Shown: positions 45,076 through 54,735, counted from the stretch's first letter. The stretch: DNA of 64,000 bases from Pedobacter segetis (GCF_016623585.1 NZ_JAEHFY010000022.1:1-64000); one strand, 5' to 3'. Numbers and translations are program-made. Notes: generated from the sequence alone by a model not told the origin.

Positions 45076-47487
45076 TTATTTCTTTTTGCCACTATCTTTC
45101 TTATCTATTTTGGTAAACCTGTAGCTTAATGATAAAAGAAAATTACGGGTCCTTTGTATAGAATAACTTTCTTGGTAGAAGTTAGGGCCTTCTGTTATGC
45201 TGGTAATGTTTTTTTGTGAAAAAGGGTCAACTGCGGTTAGCCTTAAGCCAATTTTGTTTTTAAATAGGTTTTGCTTAAAGCCAAATTGTGTTTCTACGGA
45301 TCCGTTTGATGTGCCCTGTGCCGCGGTGCTTTTAAAATAATTTATATTGGCTTCAAAAGCGGCAGACTTTTTTATAGAATAATTGATGCCGATGTTTGAT
45401 CGGATACTGTAACCATTGCGGTTATATCTTGTGTTTAGGGCCGAGCTGTAATCAACCTTGCTTAATGTGAAACCGGCATTAAAAGTTTGTTTTCTTGATG
45501 CCCGATAGTTGCCAAAAACAGTAAAAGATAATGCGGAGCTGTTTGCCAAGTTTTTGTAGGTAGTAGCCGATGATCCATCTGCATTTACGGTTTTGATACG
45601 CTCAATGATCTTGTTGGAAACTGCATAACTAAACCTTGGCGAAAAAGACCATTTATCGGTAAATATGCTGAAGTTTAATCCGTACTGATTGGTAAAAGAG
45701 GGGATTAGAGCTGGGTTTCCGTAACGGATGTTTTGAGGGTCAGAATCGTCTATGATCGGGTTTAAGGCGTTTTCCCTAGGCCTAGAAATACGCCGGCCGT
45801 AGTTTAGGCCAATGCTATACTTATTATTGAAAGATCTGTTTATCCCAATACTTGGGAATAAACTTAAATATGGGGCAATGTTTAGATTTGCGGCATTTTC
45901 TTGCTTAAAAGAAACCTGGGTAATTTCTGCCCGGTTGCCTAGCCTAAACCCCCAATCTTTGATCTTAAAGCGGTAAGATAAGTACCCAGAATAAACATTT
46001 TGGTTAAACTTGAACTTGTTGGTTAAAGCGGGGTTAAAAACATAATCGTTTAAGGTATAATCGTAATTTTTTACGGCTTGGCTTTGATCAGAAAAATTGA
46101 AGGACCCTTTTATCCCGGCTTCTAATTTACTGTTCAAAAAGTTGAATCCTTGGTCAAAATCGACATTAACATCTATATTGTCCCCAAAATCTTGGTTATC
46201 ATTGTATTGAAGGCTAGGATCGTTGGTAATAGGAGAGCCATCTGGGTTTAGCAGATATCTAGAATAGTCTCTGTTACTATTATTAGAATTTTTTTGGTAG
46301 TTTAAACCAATGGCATATTGGGCCAGTTTTTTGGTTTTTAGGGTATAATCCAGATCGGCAACCAGATTAAGGTTTTTGCCGTTGCTGAGGTTGTTTTGCC
46401 TGCGTAAGGTTTGGGCTATTAAATCTTGGTCTAAATATAAGTTGTTAGAAAGCGACTCATTGTCGCCGTTGTTGTAACCGCCCCTAAATGAAAATTTAAG
46501 GTTTTGGGCAGAATCTATCTGATAAGAGGCTCCAAAACGAGAATCAAAGCCATTAGAAATGCGATTGTTATTGTTATCTTGGTTATTGTAGGTGGTATCG
46601 TTAAAGATATTGGTTTTGTTAGAACTGCCATCATAATATCTTACCCCGTGTTTAAAGCCTGCATTGGAAGAAAAGGAAAACCTATCGTTTTTTTTGGAGA
46701 CGAAAAAGCCAGTATTATAATCGCCCATGGTACCCACCCTGGTTGATAAGTTGCCCGTAAGGCCTAATTTTCTGCCTTTTTTCATTACGATATTGATAAT
46801 ACCATCGCCATCGGCATCAAATTTAGAAGAAGGATCTGTAATTACCTCAATGGTTTCGAGGGCATCTGATGGTAAAATGCTCAATAAATCGCCAATGCTA
46901 CTTGCGTTATAATCAGACGGTTTCCCGTCAATAAAAATCCGGGTATTTCTTTTCCCCGCAATGCTCGGTTTACCGTCTATATCAACGGTTACCATTGGTA
47001 CGTTCTTTAGAATATCTGTGGCAACGCTACCTTCAGAAAAAATACTTTGGTCTATATTGTAAACAATTTTATCATCCTGCATTTCTATGATAGGCTTTTT
47101 ATATTCTATCACTACTTCGTTCAACATCTTACTATCAGCATCTAAGGCAATTTCACCTAAGTTGATAGTAAACCTGTTCTCATCAATGATAATTTTTGAG
47201 ATGGTTTTTGTTTGAAAGCCAACGAAAGAAAACTTGATGTTGTAGCTACCTAAACTTAAATTTTTGATAGAAAAATTTCCGTTTGCATCTGTTTGGAAGG
47301 ATTTGGCAACTGTACTATCCACACCGCCAAAAAGCGAGATATTTACGAAGGGGATAGATTCATTATGGCTTAGATCCATCACTTTTCCGCTTAGGCTGCC
47401 AGGTTTTATTTGGGCTAAGGCAGTATTAAATGCAACAATTAATAAAGTAAGAGCTAAATATCTTAGGTTGGTAAATGTTTTATCCAA
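45076..47487 (-). CDS. Outer-membrane beta-barrel receptor with carboxypeptidase-regulatory-like domain (OMP_b-brl_3)
   Basis: The 803-residue protein has a signal peptide (LRYLALTLLIVAFNTALA). A CarboxypepD_reg-like domain follows (about 30-115; GSLSGKVMDLSHNESIPFVN), then a plug-like region with IRYNID-type turns (VYNIDQSIFSEGSVATDIL, FIDGKPSDYNASSIGD). A long C-terminal barrel of alternating strands ends near LLSLSYRFTKIDKK. This is the TonB-receptor-like architecture of the Bacteroidota outer-membrane barrel family 3. The ligand is unknown. A paralogue of the same architecture lies just upstream in the same direction (47549-50017). The two differ enough to be old duplicates. No SusD-type lipoprotein is adjacent, so this is not a glycan-utilisation pair. 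Confidence 0.88.
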   Translation of the reverse strand: MDKTFTNLRYLALTLLIVAFNTALAQIKPGSLSGKVMDLSHNESIPFVNISLFGGVDSTVAKSFQTDANGNFSIKNLSLGSYNIKFSFVGFQTKTISKIIIDENRFTINLGEIALDADSKMLNEVVIEYKKPIIEMQDDKIVYNIDQSIFSEGSVATDILKNVPMVTVDIDGKPSIAGKRNTRIFIDGKPSDYNASSIGDLLSILPSDALETIEVITDPSSKFDADGDGIINIVMKKGRKLGLTGNLSTRVGTMGDYNTGFFVSKKNDRFSFSSNAGFKHGVRYYDGSSNKTNIFNDTTYNNQDNNNNRISNGFDSRFGASYQIDSAQNLKFSFRGGYNNGDNESLSNNLYLDQDLIAQTLRRQNNLSNGKNLNLVADLDYTLKTKKLAQYAIGLNYQKNSNNSNRDYSRYLLNPDGSPITNDPSLQYNDNQDFGDNIDVNVDFDQGFNFLNSKLEAGIKGSFNFSDQSQAVKNYDYTLNDYVFNPALTNKFKFNQNVYSGYLSYRFKIKDWGFRLGNRAEITQVSFKQENAANLNIAPYLSLFPSIGINRSFNNKYSIGLNYGRRISRPRENALNPIIDDSDPQNIRYGNPALIPSFTNQYGLNFSIFTDKWSFSPRFSYAVSNKIIERIKTVNADGSSATTYKNLANSSALSFTVFGNYRASRKQTFNAGFTLSKVDYSSALNTRYNRNGYSIRSNIGINYSIKKSAAFEANINYFKSTAAQGTSNGSVETQFGFKQNLFKNKIGLRLTAVDPFSQKNITSITEGPNFYQESYSIQRTRNFLLSLSYRFTKIDKKDSGKKK

Positions 47488-47548
47488 AGCAATTAATTAT
47501 CATAAAAAAGTCTAAAGAAAACATAAGACTTTTAAAAATCAAAATGGT

Positions 47549-50017
47549 TTAAAAACCCATGTCGTCATCTTGTTGCGCTGGCCGTTTTTGTTGTTTCTTA
47601 CCATCGGGGTTGCTTTGCCCAAAACGATAGCTGAAGGTAAAACTGAATACCCTACCTATCCTGCTTCTTTCCCATTCTTGTATAAACAGGCCGTTATTGG
47701 TTACCAAGCCAAATTTTCTGGTGTTAAATATATCCCTAATATTGAAAGAGATACTCCCTTTGGTTTTTAAAACGTCTTGCTTTATGCCACCATCTACGCT
47801 TAGCATTTGCTTTATCTGCCCTTGAGATAGCGTTCTTGGTGCAGAATAGAAAGCACTAACTTGTGTAGAAAGCCCTTTTGTGATGTTATAATTGGTGGTT
47901 AAATTGCCGTTATAGTTAAAGCCAGAATTATCGTTAATGCCCAAATCTGCAACTCCTTTAAAATAGGTTTGGAAAAAGTTTAGGTTTCCGGTAAGGTTAA
48001 ATTTCTTTGTAATATCAGCCCTGCTGATCAATTCTAAGCCAACGGACTGGTTTTTAGAAAGATTATAATACCTAGAGATCGTACCGCCAAGCTCATCGGG
48101 GTTATTATCCCTTAAACTTTGTACCACATCATTTACCAAACGGTAATATAACGAGGACGTAAAGGTAACGGCAGGCCAAAATTTAGCATAACTAAACTCA
48201 AAAGAATGGATATCTTCTGGTTTTAGGTTGGGGTTACCGATCCTGATGTTATACCTATCAGAGCGATCTGGGAAAGGATTGGTTTGGTAACTTCTGGGCC
48301 TATTAACCCTTCTAGAGTAGCTCAATTGTAATTGATTGTTGCCTTTTAATTTTTCTGTTAAAAAAACACTAGGATAAACCCTTAAATAGGATAGTTTACT
48401 TGGGATTTTTAAACTTTGCCCATTGGCATCCAATCCGGTTACGGTAGTATTCAAATAGGCTTGCTCTGTTCTTAACCCAAACTGAAAACCAAAGTTTTTT
48501 GTGAGTTGGTTTTGATAGTTTGCATAAATAGCATGTACAATATCTTGCAGTTGGAAAAAATTACTTTGTGTATTGTCTTTACTGTAATTGCTCGTATTGT
48601 TTATCAATGTATCAGAATATTGATTTTGGTCATCATATTTTAGGGTGCTTCTATAACCAGCCTCAAACTTGCTCTCACCTTTTAAAGGTAAGGTATAATC
48701 TAATTGTATATTGTAGCTTTTGGTATCTTCAGCAACATTGTTTCTTCTGTCAGATGATATCCTGTTTTGTGAAACAGCCCCATTGCTATCAAAAAAGTTC
48801 TGAACTATTTTTTCGGTTTGATTTTGGTTTCCGTTTCCGTAAGAGAAGTTGCCCGTAATTTCTTCTTTGGGTTTTTTAAATTTATGCGAGAAATCTAAAT
48901 TAAGGTCGTAGCCAAAATCATTTTCATTTTGATTGTTAAAGCCAGAACCATAATCTAGCAAGGTGTTACTTTGGCTTAAAAAGCGTTGCGTTAAATCGTC
49001 TCTATCCAAATCATTACCAAAAGAGAAATTCCCAGAAACAGCAACAGAAGTTTTTTCTGAAAAATACCTTTCTGCACCTACCTTAAAGGTGTTGTTTTGC
49101 CCGCTTCTATTAGATATTTGGTTAGAAAAAGAAAACGGGGCAACATTGGTTGCGGGGTTTAAGAATGTGGTATTGGTTTTTCCGGCACCGGGCCTGTTAC
49201 CGTCCCTAAAACTGTAGTTACCAGAGATGTTCCATTTTTGGTCTCTATAATTTAAACTTCCGTTGGCGTTATAATTATCAAACCTACCAGCAGAAACCGC
49301 CACGTTGCCGTTAAATCCTATTTTTTGGTTCTTCTTTAAAACGATATTGATAATACCAGATTGCCCTTCGGCATCATATTTTGAAGATGGATTGGTAATC
49401 AATTCTACCCGTTCTATGGCACTTGCGGGTAATGATTGTAAAATGGAAGTGATGTTTCCACCTCCAAACGTGGAAGGTTTACCATCAATTAAAATCCTAA
49501 CATTGCTGGTGCCTCTTAAACTTACATTCCCGTCTAGATCTACCTGTACAGAAGGAACCGTTGCCAATAGATCTGTTGCAGAACCTCCTTGGCTTACAAT
49601 GCTTTGGTCGGTATTAAACACTTTTCTATCGATACCCAGTTCTATCACATTTTTTTTGCCGGTAACAACCACTTCATTTAACAGAGCACCTTTTCCTTTC
49701 TCTAGTTTTAAAGTCCCTAAATTCAACTGTTTTTGGTCTTTGGTAGCCACAATGCTTTCAGAAAAAGGGGCATAACCCACAAAACTGATTTTTAAAATAT
49801 AGCCGCCATCATCTACTTTGGTAAAAGAGAAATTACCGTTCAGGTCTGTTTGGCCACCTTTAATCGGTTTATTGGCTAAATCTACCAGGTTTACAGTGGC
49901 AAAACCTATCGCAGAACCATCTTTGCCATCAACAACTTTCCCTTTTACGGTAATGTTTTGCGCAAAAGAAAACGTATAGATTAATGATAACAAAAGGGTT
50001 AGTATCTTAAATTTCAT
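47549..50017 (-). CDS. Outer-membrane beta-barrel receptor with carboxypeptidase-regulatory-like domain, paralogue
   Basis: The 822-residue protein has a signal peptide (LTLLLSLIYTFSFAQ) and a CarboxypepD_reg-like domain (about 22-110; VKGKVVDGKDGSAIGFATVN). The plug-like region has VFNTDQSIVSQGGSATDLL and ILIDGKPSTFGGGN, and a large barrel ends around FTFSYRFGQSNP. The layout equals that of the downstream 803-residue neighbour. A C-terminal charged tail (KKQQKRPAQQDDD) extends past the last strand. The two genes are 61 bases apart and probably co-transcribed. Uptake of a ligand with TonB is expected for the fold; the ligand is unknown. Confidence 0.88.
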   Translation of the reverse strand: MKFKILTLLLSLIYTFSFAQNITVKGKVVDGKDGSAIGFATVNLVDLANKPIKGGQTDLNGNFSFTKVDDGGYILKISFVGYAPFSESIVATKDQKQLNLGTLKLEKGKGALLNEVVVTGKKNVIELGIDRKVFNTDQSIVSQGGSATDLLATVPSVQVDLDGNVSLRGTSNVRILIDGKPSTFGGGNITSILQSLPASAIERVELITNPSSKYDAEGQSGIINIVLKKNQKIGFNGNVAVSAGRFDNYNANGSLNYRDQKWNISGNYSFRDGNRPGAGKTNTTFLNPATNVAPFSFSNQISNRSGQNNTFKVGAERYFSEKTSVAVSGNFSFGNDLDRDDLTQRFLSQSNTLLDYGSGFNNQNENDFGYDLNLDFSHKFKKPKEEITGNFSYGNGNQNQTEKIVQNFFDSNGAVSQNRISSDRRNNVAEDTKSYNIQLDYTLPLKGESKFEAGYRSTLKYDDQNQYSDTLINNTSNYSKDNTQSNFFQLQDIVHAIYANYQNQLTKNFGFQFGLRTEQAYLNTTVTGLDANGQSLKIPSKLSYLRVYPSVFLTEKLKGNNQLQLSYSRRVNRPRSYQTNPFPDRSDRYNIRIGNPNLKPEDIHSFEFSYAKFWPAVTFTSSLYYRLVNDVVQSLRDNNPDELGGTISRYYNLSKNQSVGLELISRADITKKFNLTGNLNFFQTYFKGVADLGINDNSGFNYNGNLTTNYNITKGLSTQVSAFYSAPRTLSQGQIKQMLSVDGGIKQDVLKTKGSISFNIRDIFNTRKFGLVTNNGLFIQEWERSRIGRVFSFTFSYRFGQSNPDGKKQQKRPAQQDDDMGF

Positions 50018-50114
50018 GATTATTCTAATTCTTAATGATTAGGTTTGGTAACCGCAAATTTGGTACGGTGTTTTATATATTAAAGCATAGTAACCACATT
50101 ATTACAGATACAAA

Positions 50115-50711
50115 ATGATATATACACCAGAAATTATTGAAAACGCTTTAAGCTATCAACAATATAGAACTTTGATCGATGAGCTTTTATTAGACCATAG
50201 GACTACGGGTAACGATGTTGATACCGCTTTTGTGCATTATACCAGATTAAACGTTCAGAGGATGAAGAGGCTGGATAAAACCACAACGATCAATAAAGAA
50301 ATTGAAAAAAGATTAAAATTGATAGATCAATATTTTACTTTTCTGATTGTGACAGAAGGCTGGTGCGGAGATGCAGCACAAACCATCCCGGTAATCAATA
50401 AAATCGCAGAATTATCAAATGGTAAAATTTCTGTTAGGTTGGTTTTAAGGGACAGAAACCTAGACATTATCGATGCTCATCTCACAAATGGCGGTAGGGC
50501 AATACCCATCGTCATAATATTAGATAAAGATCGTAAAGAAATAGGTTCATGGGGGCCAAGGCCGGCAATTTTACAGCAAGAGGTTTCTGAATGGGTTAAA
50601 GACCTTAGGCTGACTAAAGAAGACAGGATAGAAAAAGTACACGCTTGGTATGCACAAGATAAAACTATGGCCACACAATCTGATTTTTTAGAACTTTTAA
50701 AAGCGTTATAG
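50115..50711 (+). CDS. Thioredoxin-like fold protein with single active-site cysteine
   Basis: The 198-residue protein has a thioredoxin-like domain in its C-terminal two thirds. The active-site position reads TEGWCGDAAQTIPVI (W83, C84), where normal thioredoxins have WCGPC. The second cysteine is replaced by aspartate-alanine, so disulfide exchange by the usual two-cysteine route is not possible. The cis-proline loop is present in GGRAIPIVIIL. This corresponds to a thioredoxin-family group frequent in Bacteroidota whose role is not established. It is cytoplasmic (no signal peptide). The gene is divergent from the receptor pair and convergent with the DAC-like gene. Confidence 0.88.
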   Translation: MIYTPEIIENALSYQQYRTLIDELLLDHRTTGNDVDTAFVHYTRLNVQRMKRLDKTTTINKEIEKRLKLIDQYFTFLIVTEGWCGDAAQTIPVINKIAELSNGKISVRLVLRDRNLDIIDAHLTNGGRAIPIVIILDKDRKEIGSWGPRPAILQQEVSEWVKDLRLTKEDRIEKVHAWYAQDKTMATQSDFLELLKAL

Positions 50712-50860
50712 CGAGAATAAAAGCGGTTAGCTACTTTTCTCGCTTAACATATTCTTCAAATAACCTAATGAATGATATTTTTTTGAGGAAAAAGTTTTTT
50801 GCTGTTTTCTCTGATAAAACCAAGATTAAGCTTTGGGGCAAGGCTTTTCTCAATTATCCG

Positions 50861-52000
50861 TTAGATCAATAGCGTATCAATTCGATGTGCCTGTACCTTA
50901 TTTGCAACCTCAGACCACGAAAAAACAGTAAAATGCCCGTCTTGTGAAGCTACCATTGCCAAAGCATCCCTCTGATCATAAATAAATTGGGCAGCCGATA
51001 AATGCCTTGTACCGCCCACCTCACCGGCAAATCTTTCTTTAGCCTCGCCGCCATCAACCGGCTCTATGTATAAAATGGTTTCCAATACTGCACTCGCATC
51101 TTTGCGAGAAATTTTTGCGCCAAAAGTATAAACGTTAAAATCCCTGCTAATTACCATTGCGCCATCAACCGCGGTTAAACCGGCAATATTTTCTACCTCG
51201 TTGTATAATTTTATGCGCCATTCAATTTGTGCGGTTTCTTCTTTATAGTCTTCCATCAATTTTGCCAAAGAGCCAAAAGAAGGATATACGGGATAAGTTA
51301 AAGGGTGCACTATAGATTTTCTCCATTCTGATGAGTTGGGCGGTACTACCAATAAAATCCCACCGTGTTGATGTTTGCGCATAGAAACCGCCAATTGGAT
51401 CAACACATTTACCCCGTTATTTAAAGAACAGGGAGAGTTTAGATCTAACAGTGCCGTAACTACAGAAGGCGAATCTTTTTCGGAACCAAATTGTTTGTCT
51501 ATAATTTTAATCTCATCGCCTTTTAAAACGGCAACATTGGTGTATTTCCCAAAACCATACAATCTTCTGTGTTTAATTACCAACAAACCGGCCTCAGAAA
51601 CATCGCAAACAAAACAATAATCAGGGATGGTTAAGGTAGTCCCCCAGATATAAATGCTGCCATTCTCTTCCCAAACGCCCAAATGCACTCCTGCCCGCTC
51701 TATACCAGGTGCTAGTTTTACCAATGTATTGGTATTAAAAGGCAGCCTTACACCAAATAGCAAAGGTTGTTCTGCCTCTTCGGGCGATAAAAACGATATA
51801 GAGATCTTGGGCGATCTTCCCTCTTCTTTTCTCAAGCTGGCCCAAAAAGCAACATTTATTATCGCTTCAATATTTTGCTGCTTAGGTATAGAGGCGATTT
51901 TTTGCTCTCCTTTTTCTATCGCAACCCTAATCAAATCTTTAAAATGATTTTCTAAAACAACGGATGCGGTTTTGGCTGCTTGATAGGTATTCTGGTTCAT
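50861..52000 (-). CDS. Probable diadenylate-cyclase-like protein with N-terminal sensor domain (DACNV-type)
   Basis: The 379-residue cytoplasmic protein from ATG 52000 has an N-terminal domain (about 1-180) of the probable sensor type found in front of DisA_N/DAC domains in Bacteroidota. The C-terminal DAC-like domain follows, with HQHGGILLVVP (210-220), LTAVDGAMVIS with the DGA motif (279-281), and GGTRHLSAAQFI (329-340). In active c-di-AMP synthases the last motif is G-x-RHRAA; here it is RHL-SAA, so one basic residue is lost. It may make a cyclic dinucleotide, bind one, or be inactive. An in-frame extension to 52180 exists but reads as a hydrophobic, unsupported leader. Confidence 0.75.
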   Translation of the reverse strand: MNQNTYQAAKTASVVLENHFKDLIRVAIEKGEQKIASIPKQQNIEAIINVAFWASLRKEEGRSPKISISFLSPEEAEQPLLFGVRLPFNTNTLVKLAPGIERAGVHLGVWEENGSIYIWGTTLTIPDYCFVCDVSEAGLLVIKHRRLYGFGKYTNVAVLKGDEIKIIDKQFGSEKDSPSVVTALLDLNSPCSLNNGVNVLIQLAVSMRKHQHGGILLVVPPNSSEWRKSIVHPLTYPVYPSFGSLAKLMEDYKEETAQIEWRIKLYNEVENIAGLTAVDGAMVISRDFNVYTFGAKISRKDASAVLETILYIEPVDGGEAKERFAGEVGGTRHLSAAQFIYDQRDALAMVASQDGHFTVFSWSEVANKVQAHRIDTLLI

Positions 52001-52233
52001 GATGCCCAAATTTAACTTTTTGTTTAACGCAACAAGAAAGGAAATGAAAGAGAAAAGTAAATTTTTAAGTAATGTTGTTAAAACGTTCTTAAAATAGTTG
52101 TTTAAAAATAAAGGCAGATTCTGCATTAATCTGTGGGTAGTATTAAAGAATAGCTTGTTGTGTAGCTTAAACTTTCCCAAAAGGCAACCTTAACCCGTTT
52201 GTTAAAAAAGGGCTTCAACAATATCAAAAAGTT

Positions 52234-52241
52234 TATATTTG
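52234..52241 (+). promoter_or_regulatory. -7 promoter box TATATTTG for argH
   Basis: The box matches TAnnTTTG and lies 19 bases before the argH ATG, so the transcript would have a very short leader. No good -33 TTTG is seen at 19 bases further upstream. Confidence 0.5.
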
Positions 52242-52260
52242 CAGCAAAACAACCCACAGC

Positions 52261-53592
52261 ATGAAACTTTGGCAAAAAGAAACCTCCACAAATAACCAGG
52301 TAGAAACATTTACGGTTGGGCAAGATCGTGAAATGGATTTGTTTTTAGCCAAGTTTGACGTTTTAGGTTCTTTGGCGCACACCAAAATGTTAGAGAGCAT
52401 TGGTTTGTTAGATAAAAGGGATCTGGACGAGATCCAAAAAGAACTCAAAAACATCTATAAAGAGATAAAAGCAGGCAAATTTACTATTGAAGATGGGGTA
52501 GAAGATGTCCATTCTCAAGTAGAGATGCTTTTAACCCAGCGTATTGGCGAAGCAGGGAAAAAAATACACAGCGGGCGTTCTCGTAACGATCAAGTTTTGG
52601 TGGATTTAAAACTTCTTTTCAGGAACCAAATACAAGAAATGGTTACCTCTGTGCATGAACTTTTTAAAGTGTTGGTTTTACTCGCCGAAGAGCACAAAAA
52701 CAAACTGATGCCCGGCTATACACATTTGCAGATTGCGATGCCATCATCTTTTGGCTTATGGTTTGGCGCTTACGCAGAAAGTTTGATTGATGATCTAGAG
52801 GTTTTATTGGCGAGCTATAAAATCTGCAATAAAAATCCATTAGGTTCTGCGGCCGGTTATGGTTCTTCATTTCCTTTGAACCGCACCATGACCACCCAAT
52901 TATTAGGTTTCGATAACTTGAATTATAATGTGGTTTATGCACAAATGGGCCGTGGTAAAACAGAGCGCATCTTATCCCAAGCCATGTCTTCTATAGCGGC
53001 AACGTTAAACAAAATGGCAATGGATGCTTGTTTGTTTATGAACCAAAACTTCGGTTTCATTTCCTTCCCGGATGAATTAACAACCGGCAGCAGCATTATG
53101 CCGCACAAAAAAAACCCCGATGTTTGGGAACTCATCCGTGGCAGAACCAATCAATTACAAGCTTTGCCCAACCAAATCATGATGCTGACCACCAATTTAC
53201 CTTCAGGTTATCACCGTGATATGCAATTGCAAAAAGAAACTTTGTTCCCAGCTTTCCAAAGCTTAATGGCTTGTTTAGATATGACTAAACTAATGCTTAA
53301 GAACATCAGAATAAAAGATAATATCCTCGACGATGCAAAATATAAATACCTTTTCTCGGTAGAAGAAGTTAACAATCTTGTTTTATCCGGAACACCTTTT
53401 AGGGAAGCCTATAAAAAAGTTGGGATGGATATAGAAGCTGGGAATTTCAGTGGAAACTATGAGATAAACCATACACATGAAGGCAGCATTGGAAATCTTA
53501 ATCTGGATGAAGTGAGTAAAATGATGGAAGTTATGATTGCTGAATTTAAGTTTGAAAAGATAGAGAAAGCTTTAGGATATTTGGTTAAGTAA
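52261..53592 (+). CDS. argH: Argininosuccinate lyase
   Basis: ArgH splits argininosuccinate into arginine and fumarate, the last step of arginine synthesis. The 443-residue protein has KIHSGRSRNDQVLVDLKL (101-118), and PGYTHLQIAMPSSFG with the catalytic histidine (H155). The fumarase/lyase superfamily signature is GSSIMPHKKNPD (276-287), which holds the catalytic serine loop. It is slightly shorter than the E. coli enzyme (457) but complete. The rest of the arginine operon is not in the window, so argH is unlinked. A promoter box close to the start suggests independent transcription. Confidence 0.96.
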   Translation: MKLWQKETSTNNQVETFTVGQDREMDLFLAKFDVLGSLAHTKMLESIGLLDKRDLDEIQKELKNIYKEIKAGKFTIEDGVEDVHSQVEMLLTQRIGEAGKKIHSGRSRNDQVLVDLKLLFRNQIQEMVTSVHELFKVLVLLAEEHKNKLMPGYTHLQIAMPSSFGLWFGAYAESLIDDLEVLLASYKICNKNPLGSAAGYGSSFPLNRTMTTQLLGFDNLNYNVVYAQMGRGKTERILSQAMSSIAATLNKMAMDACLFMNQNFGFISFPDELTTGSSIMPHKKNPDVWELIRGRTNQLQALPNQIMMLTTNLPSGYHRDMQLQKETLFPAFQSLMACLDMTKLMLKNIRIKDNILDDAKYKYLFSVEEVNNLVLSGTPFREAYKKVGMDIEAGNFSGNYEINHTHEGSIGNLNLDEVSKMMEVMIAEFKFEKIEKALGYLVK

Positions 53593-53787
53593 AGGTTTTT
53601 GACCATAAAGTTCGCAAATAAATATCCAGAGCCTGCAGGTTTTAGGCATGGTAAATCATTTAATCCAAAAAATGATTGATCGGGCGCTTATAAAGACTTG
53701 ATCATCTTAATCCTACGGTTGTAGAAAAAACAACCTTCAACTCTGCGTAAATCAGCGAAACATTTATACTCCGCTAAATGCGACAAA

Positions 53788-54228
53788 TCAATTTAAGACA
53801 TCACCCAAATCTTTTTCCTTAGTAATCAAATCTGCTATGGTAGTTTCTGTAAGGATCTTTAAAGTTGCATCCCTCACGTTTCTAAAAGTATCACGGATGC
53901 CACAAGTTTCTTCATCTCTACATTCCTCACATTTTTGGTAAAAGTTTAAGCTCACACAAGGTAATTGCGCAATAGGGCCGCCGGTTAACCTCATAACTTG
54001 TACCAAATTAATGTCCTTTGGATCCTTCAATAAAGAATAACCGCCACCAGCACCTTTTTTACTGTATAAAAAACCAGCGTTACGCATCTCCAATAGAATC
54101 TGCTCTAAAAACTTTTTCGGGATATTTTCTTTTTGTGAGATGGAAAGAATGTTCATAGCCTCGCCACCAAAGTTTTCACCCAATGCAATCAATGCCCTAA
54201 TGGCGTATTTTGTCTTTTTAGATAACAA
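53788..54228 (-). CDS. Rrf2 family transcriptional regulator
   Basis: The 146-residue winged-helix protein begins MLSKKTKYAIRALIALGENF and continues SISQKENIPKKFLEQILLEM with the recognition helix, then AGFLYSKKGAGGGYSLLKD, typical of Rrf2. Four cysteines follow (C91, C100, C103, C109) in PCVSLNFYQKCEECRDEETCG, a likely iron-sulfur or redox site. The spacing differs from IscR (C-x5-C-x5-C). The start is TTG at 54228, chosen because MLSKKTKYAI is the usual Rrf2 N-terminus and no ATG fits. The neighbouring OsmC and Met/Cys PLP genes suggest control of sulfur or redox functions, which is inference. Confidence 0.93.
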   Translation of the reverse strand: MLSKKTKYAIRALIALGENFGGEAMNILSISQKENIPKKFLEQILLEMRNAGFLYSKKGAGGGYSLLKDPKDINLVQVMRLTGGPIAQLPCVSLNFYQKCEECRDEETCGIRDTFRNVRDATLKILTETTIADLITKEKDLGDVLN

Positions 54229-54321
54229 TATCTTTTATTTTGGCAAGCTTAAGGCAAAATGCTTAAAGCATTATATAATATAATGCAAATAGCTTTTCGC
54301 CTATGGCTTTCGGTTTTTTGC

Positions 54322-54735
54322 TTAAATAATTTCCAAAGTATAATTCACTTCTACCCCACCTGCAACCAGCATATCATGCACAGAGCAATATTTTTTTACC
54401 GCCAATTCTGCTGCTTTTTCTGCTTTAGCTTTATCTATATTTCCCGTTAAACGGAATAAGATATGAATTTTTGTGAAAACCGTTGGGATTTCTTCTCTTC
54501 TTTCCCCATCAACCTCCACAGAAAAATCTGTAATTTCTTGTCGTTGTTTCTTTAAAATGCTGATCAAATCCAAAGAACTGCAAGAACCTAATGCCATCAA
54601 CACCAATTCCATAGGGCGTACGCCCAAACCTTGTCCGCCAATAGCCTCAGAGCCATCAATATGCACTTTTACATTTCCGCTCCCTTTAGCCTCAAAATGT
54701 ACGGCATCGTTTAATCTATTTAGTTGTATTTTCAT
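54322..54735 (-). CDS. OsmC/Ohr family protein
   Basis: The 137-residue protein has the OsmC fold. It has GGQGLGVRPMELVLMALGSC with the first conserved cysteine, then SSLDLISILKKQRQEITDF. KYCSVHDML carries the second conserved cysteine. These are the peroxidatic and resolving cysteines of thiol peroxidases acting on organic hydroperoxides. It is cytoplasmic. The gene is on the same strand as the Met/Cys PLP enzyme upstream and the Rrf2 regulator downstream. That group may respond jointly to oxidative or sulfur stress, which is inferred from position only. Confidence 0.92.
   Translation of the reverse strand: MKIQLNRLNDAVHFEAKGSGNVKVHIDGSEAIGGQGLGVRPMELVLMALGSCSSLDLISILKKQRQEITDFSVEVDGERREEIPTVFTKIHILFRLTGNIDKAKAEKAAELAVKKYCSVHDMLVAGGVEVNYTLEII

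Noticed and set aside
49305-49775. 156-codon plus-strand frame opposite the outer-membrane receptor
   Set aside because: It is antisense to a well-supported gene and has no recognisable feature.
52001-52180. 60-residue N-terminal extension of the DAC-like protein
   Set aside because: It would add a hydrophobic basic leader before a normal start (ATG at 52000); the spacing and composition look like non-coding sequence.
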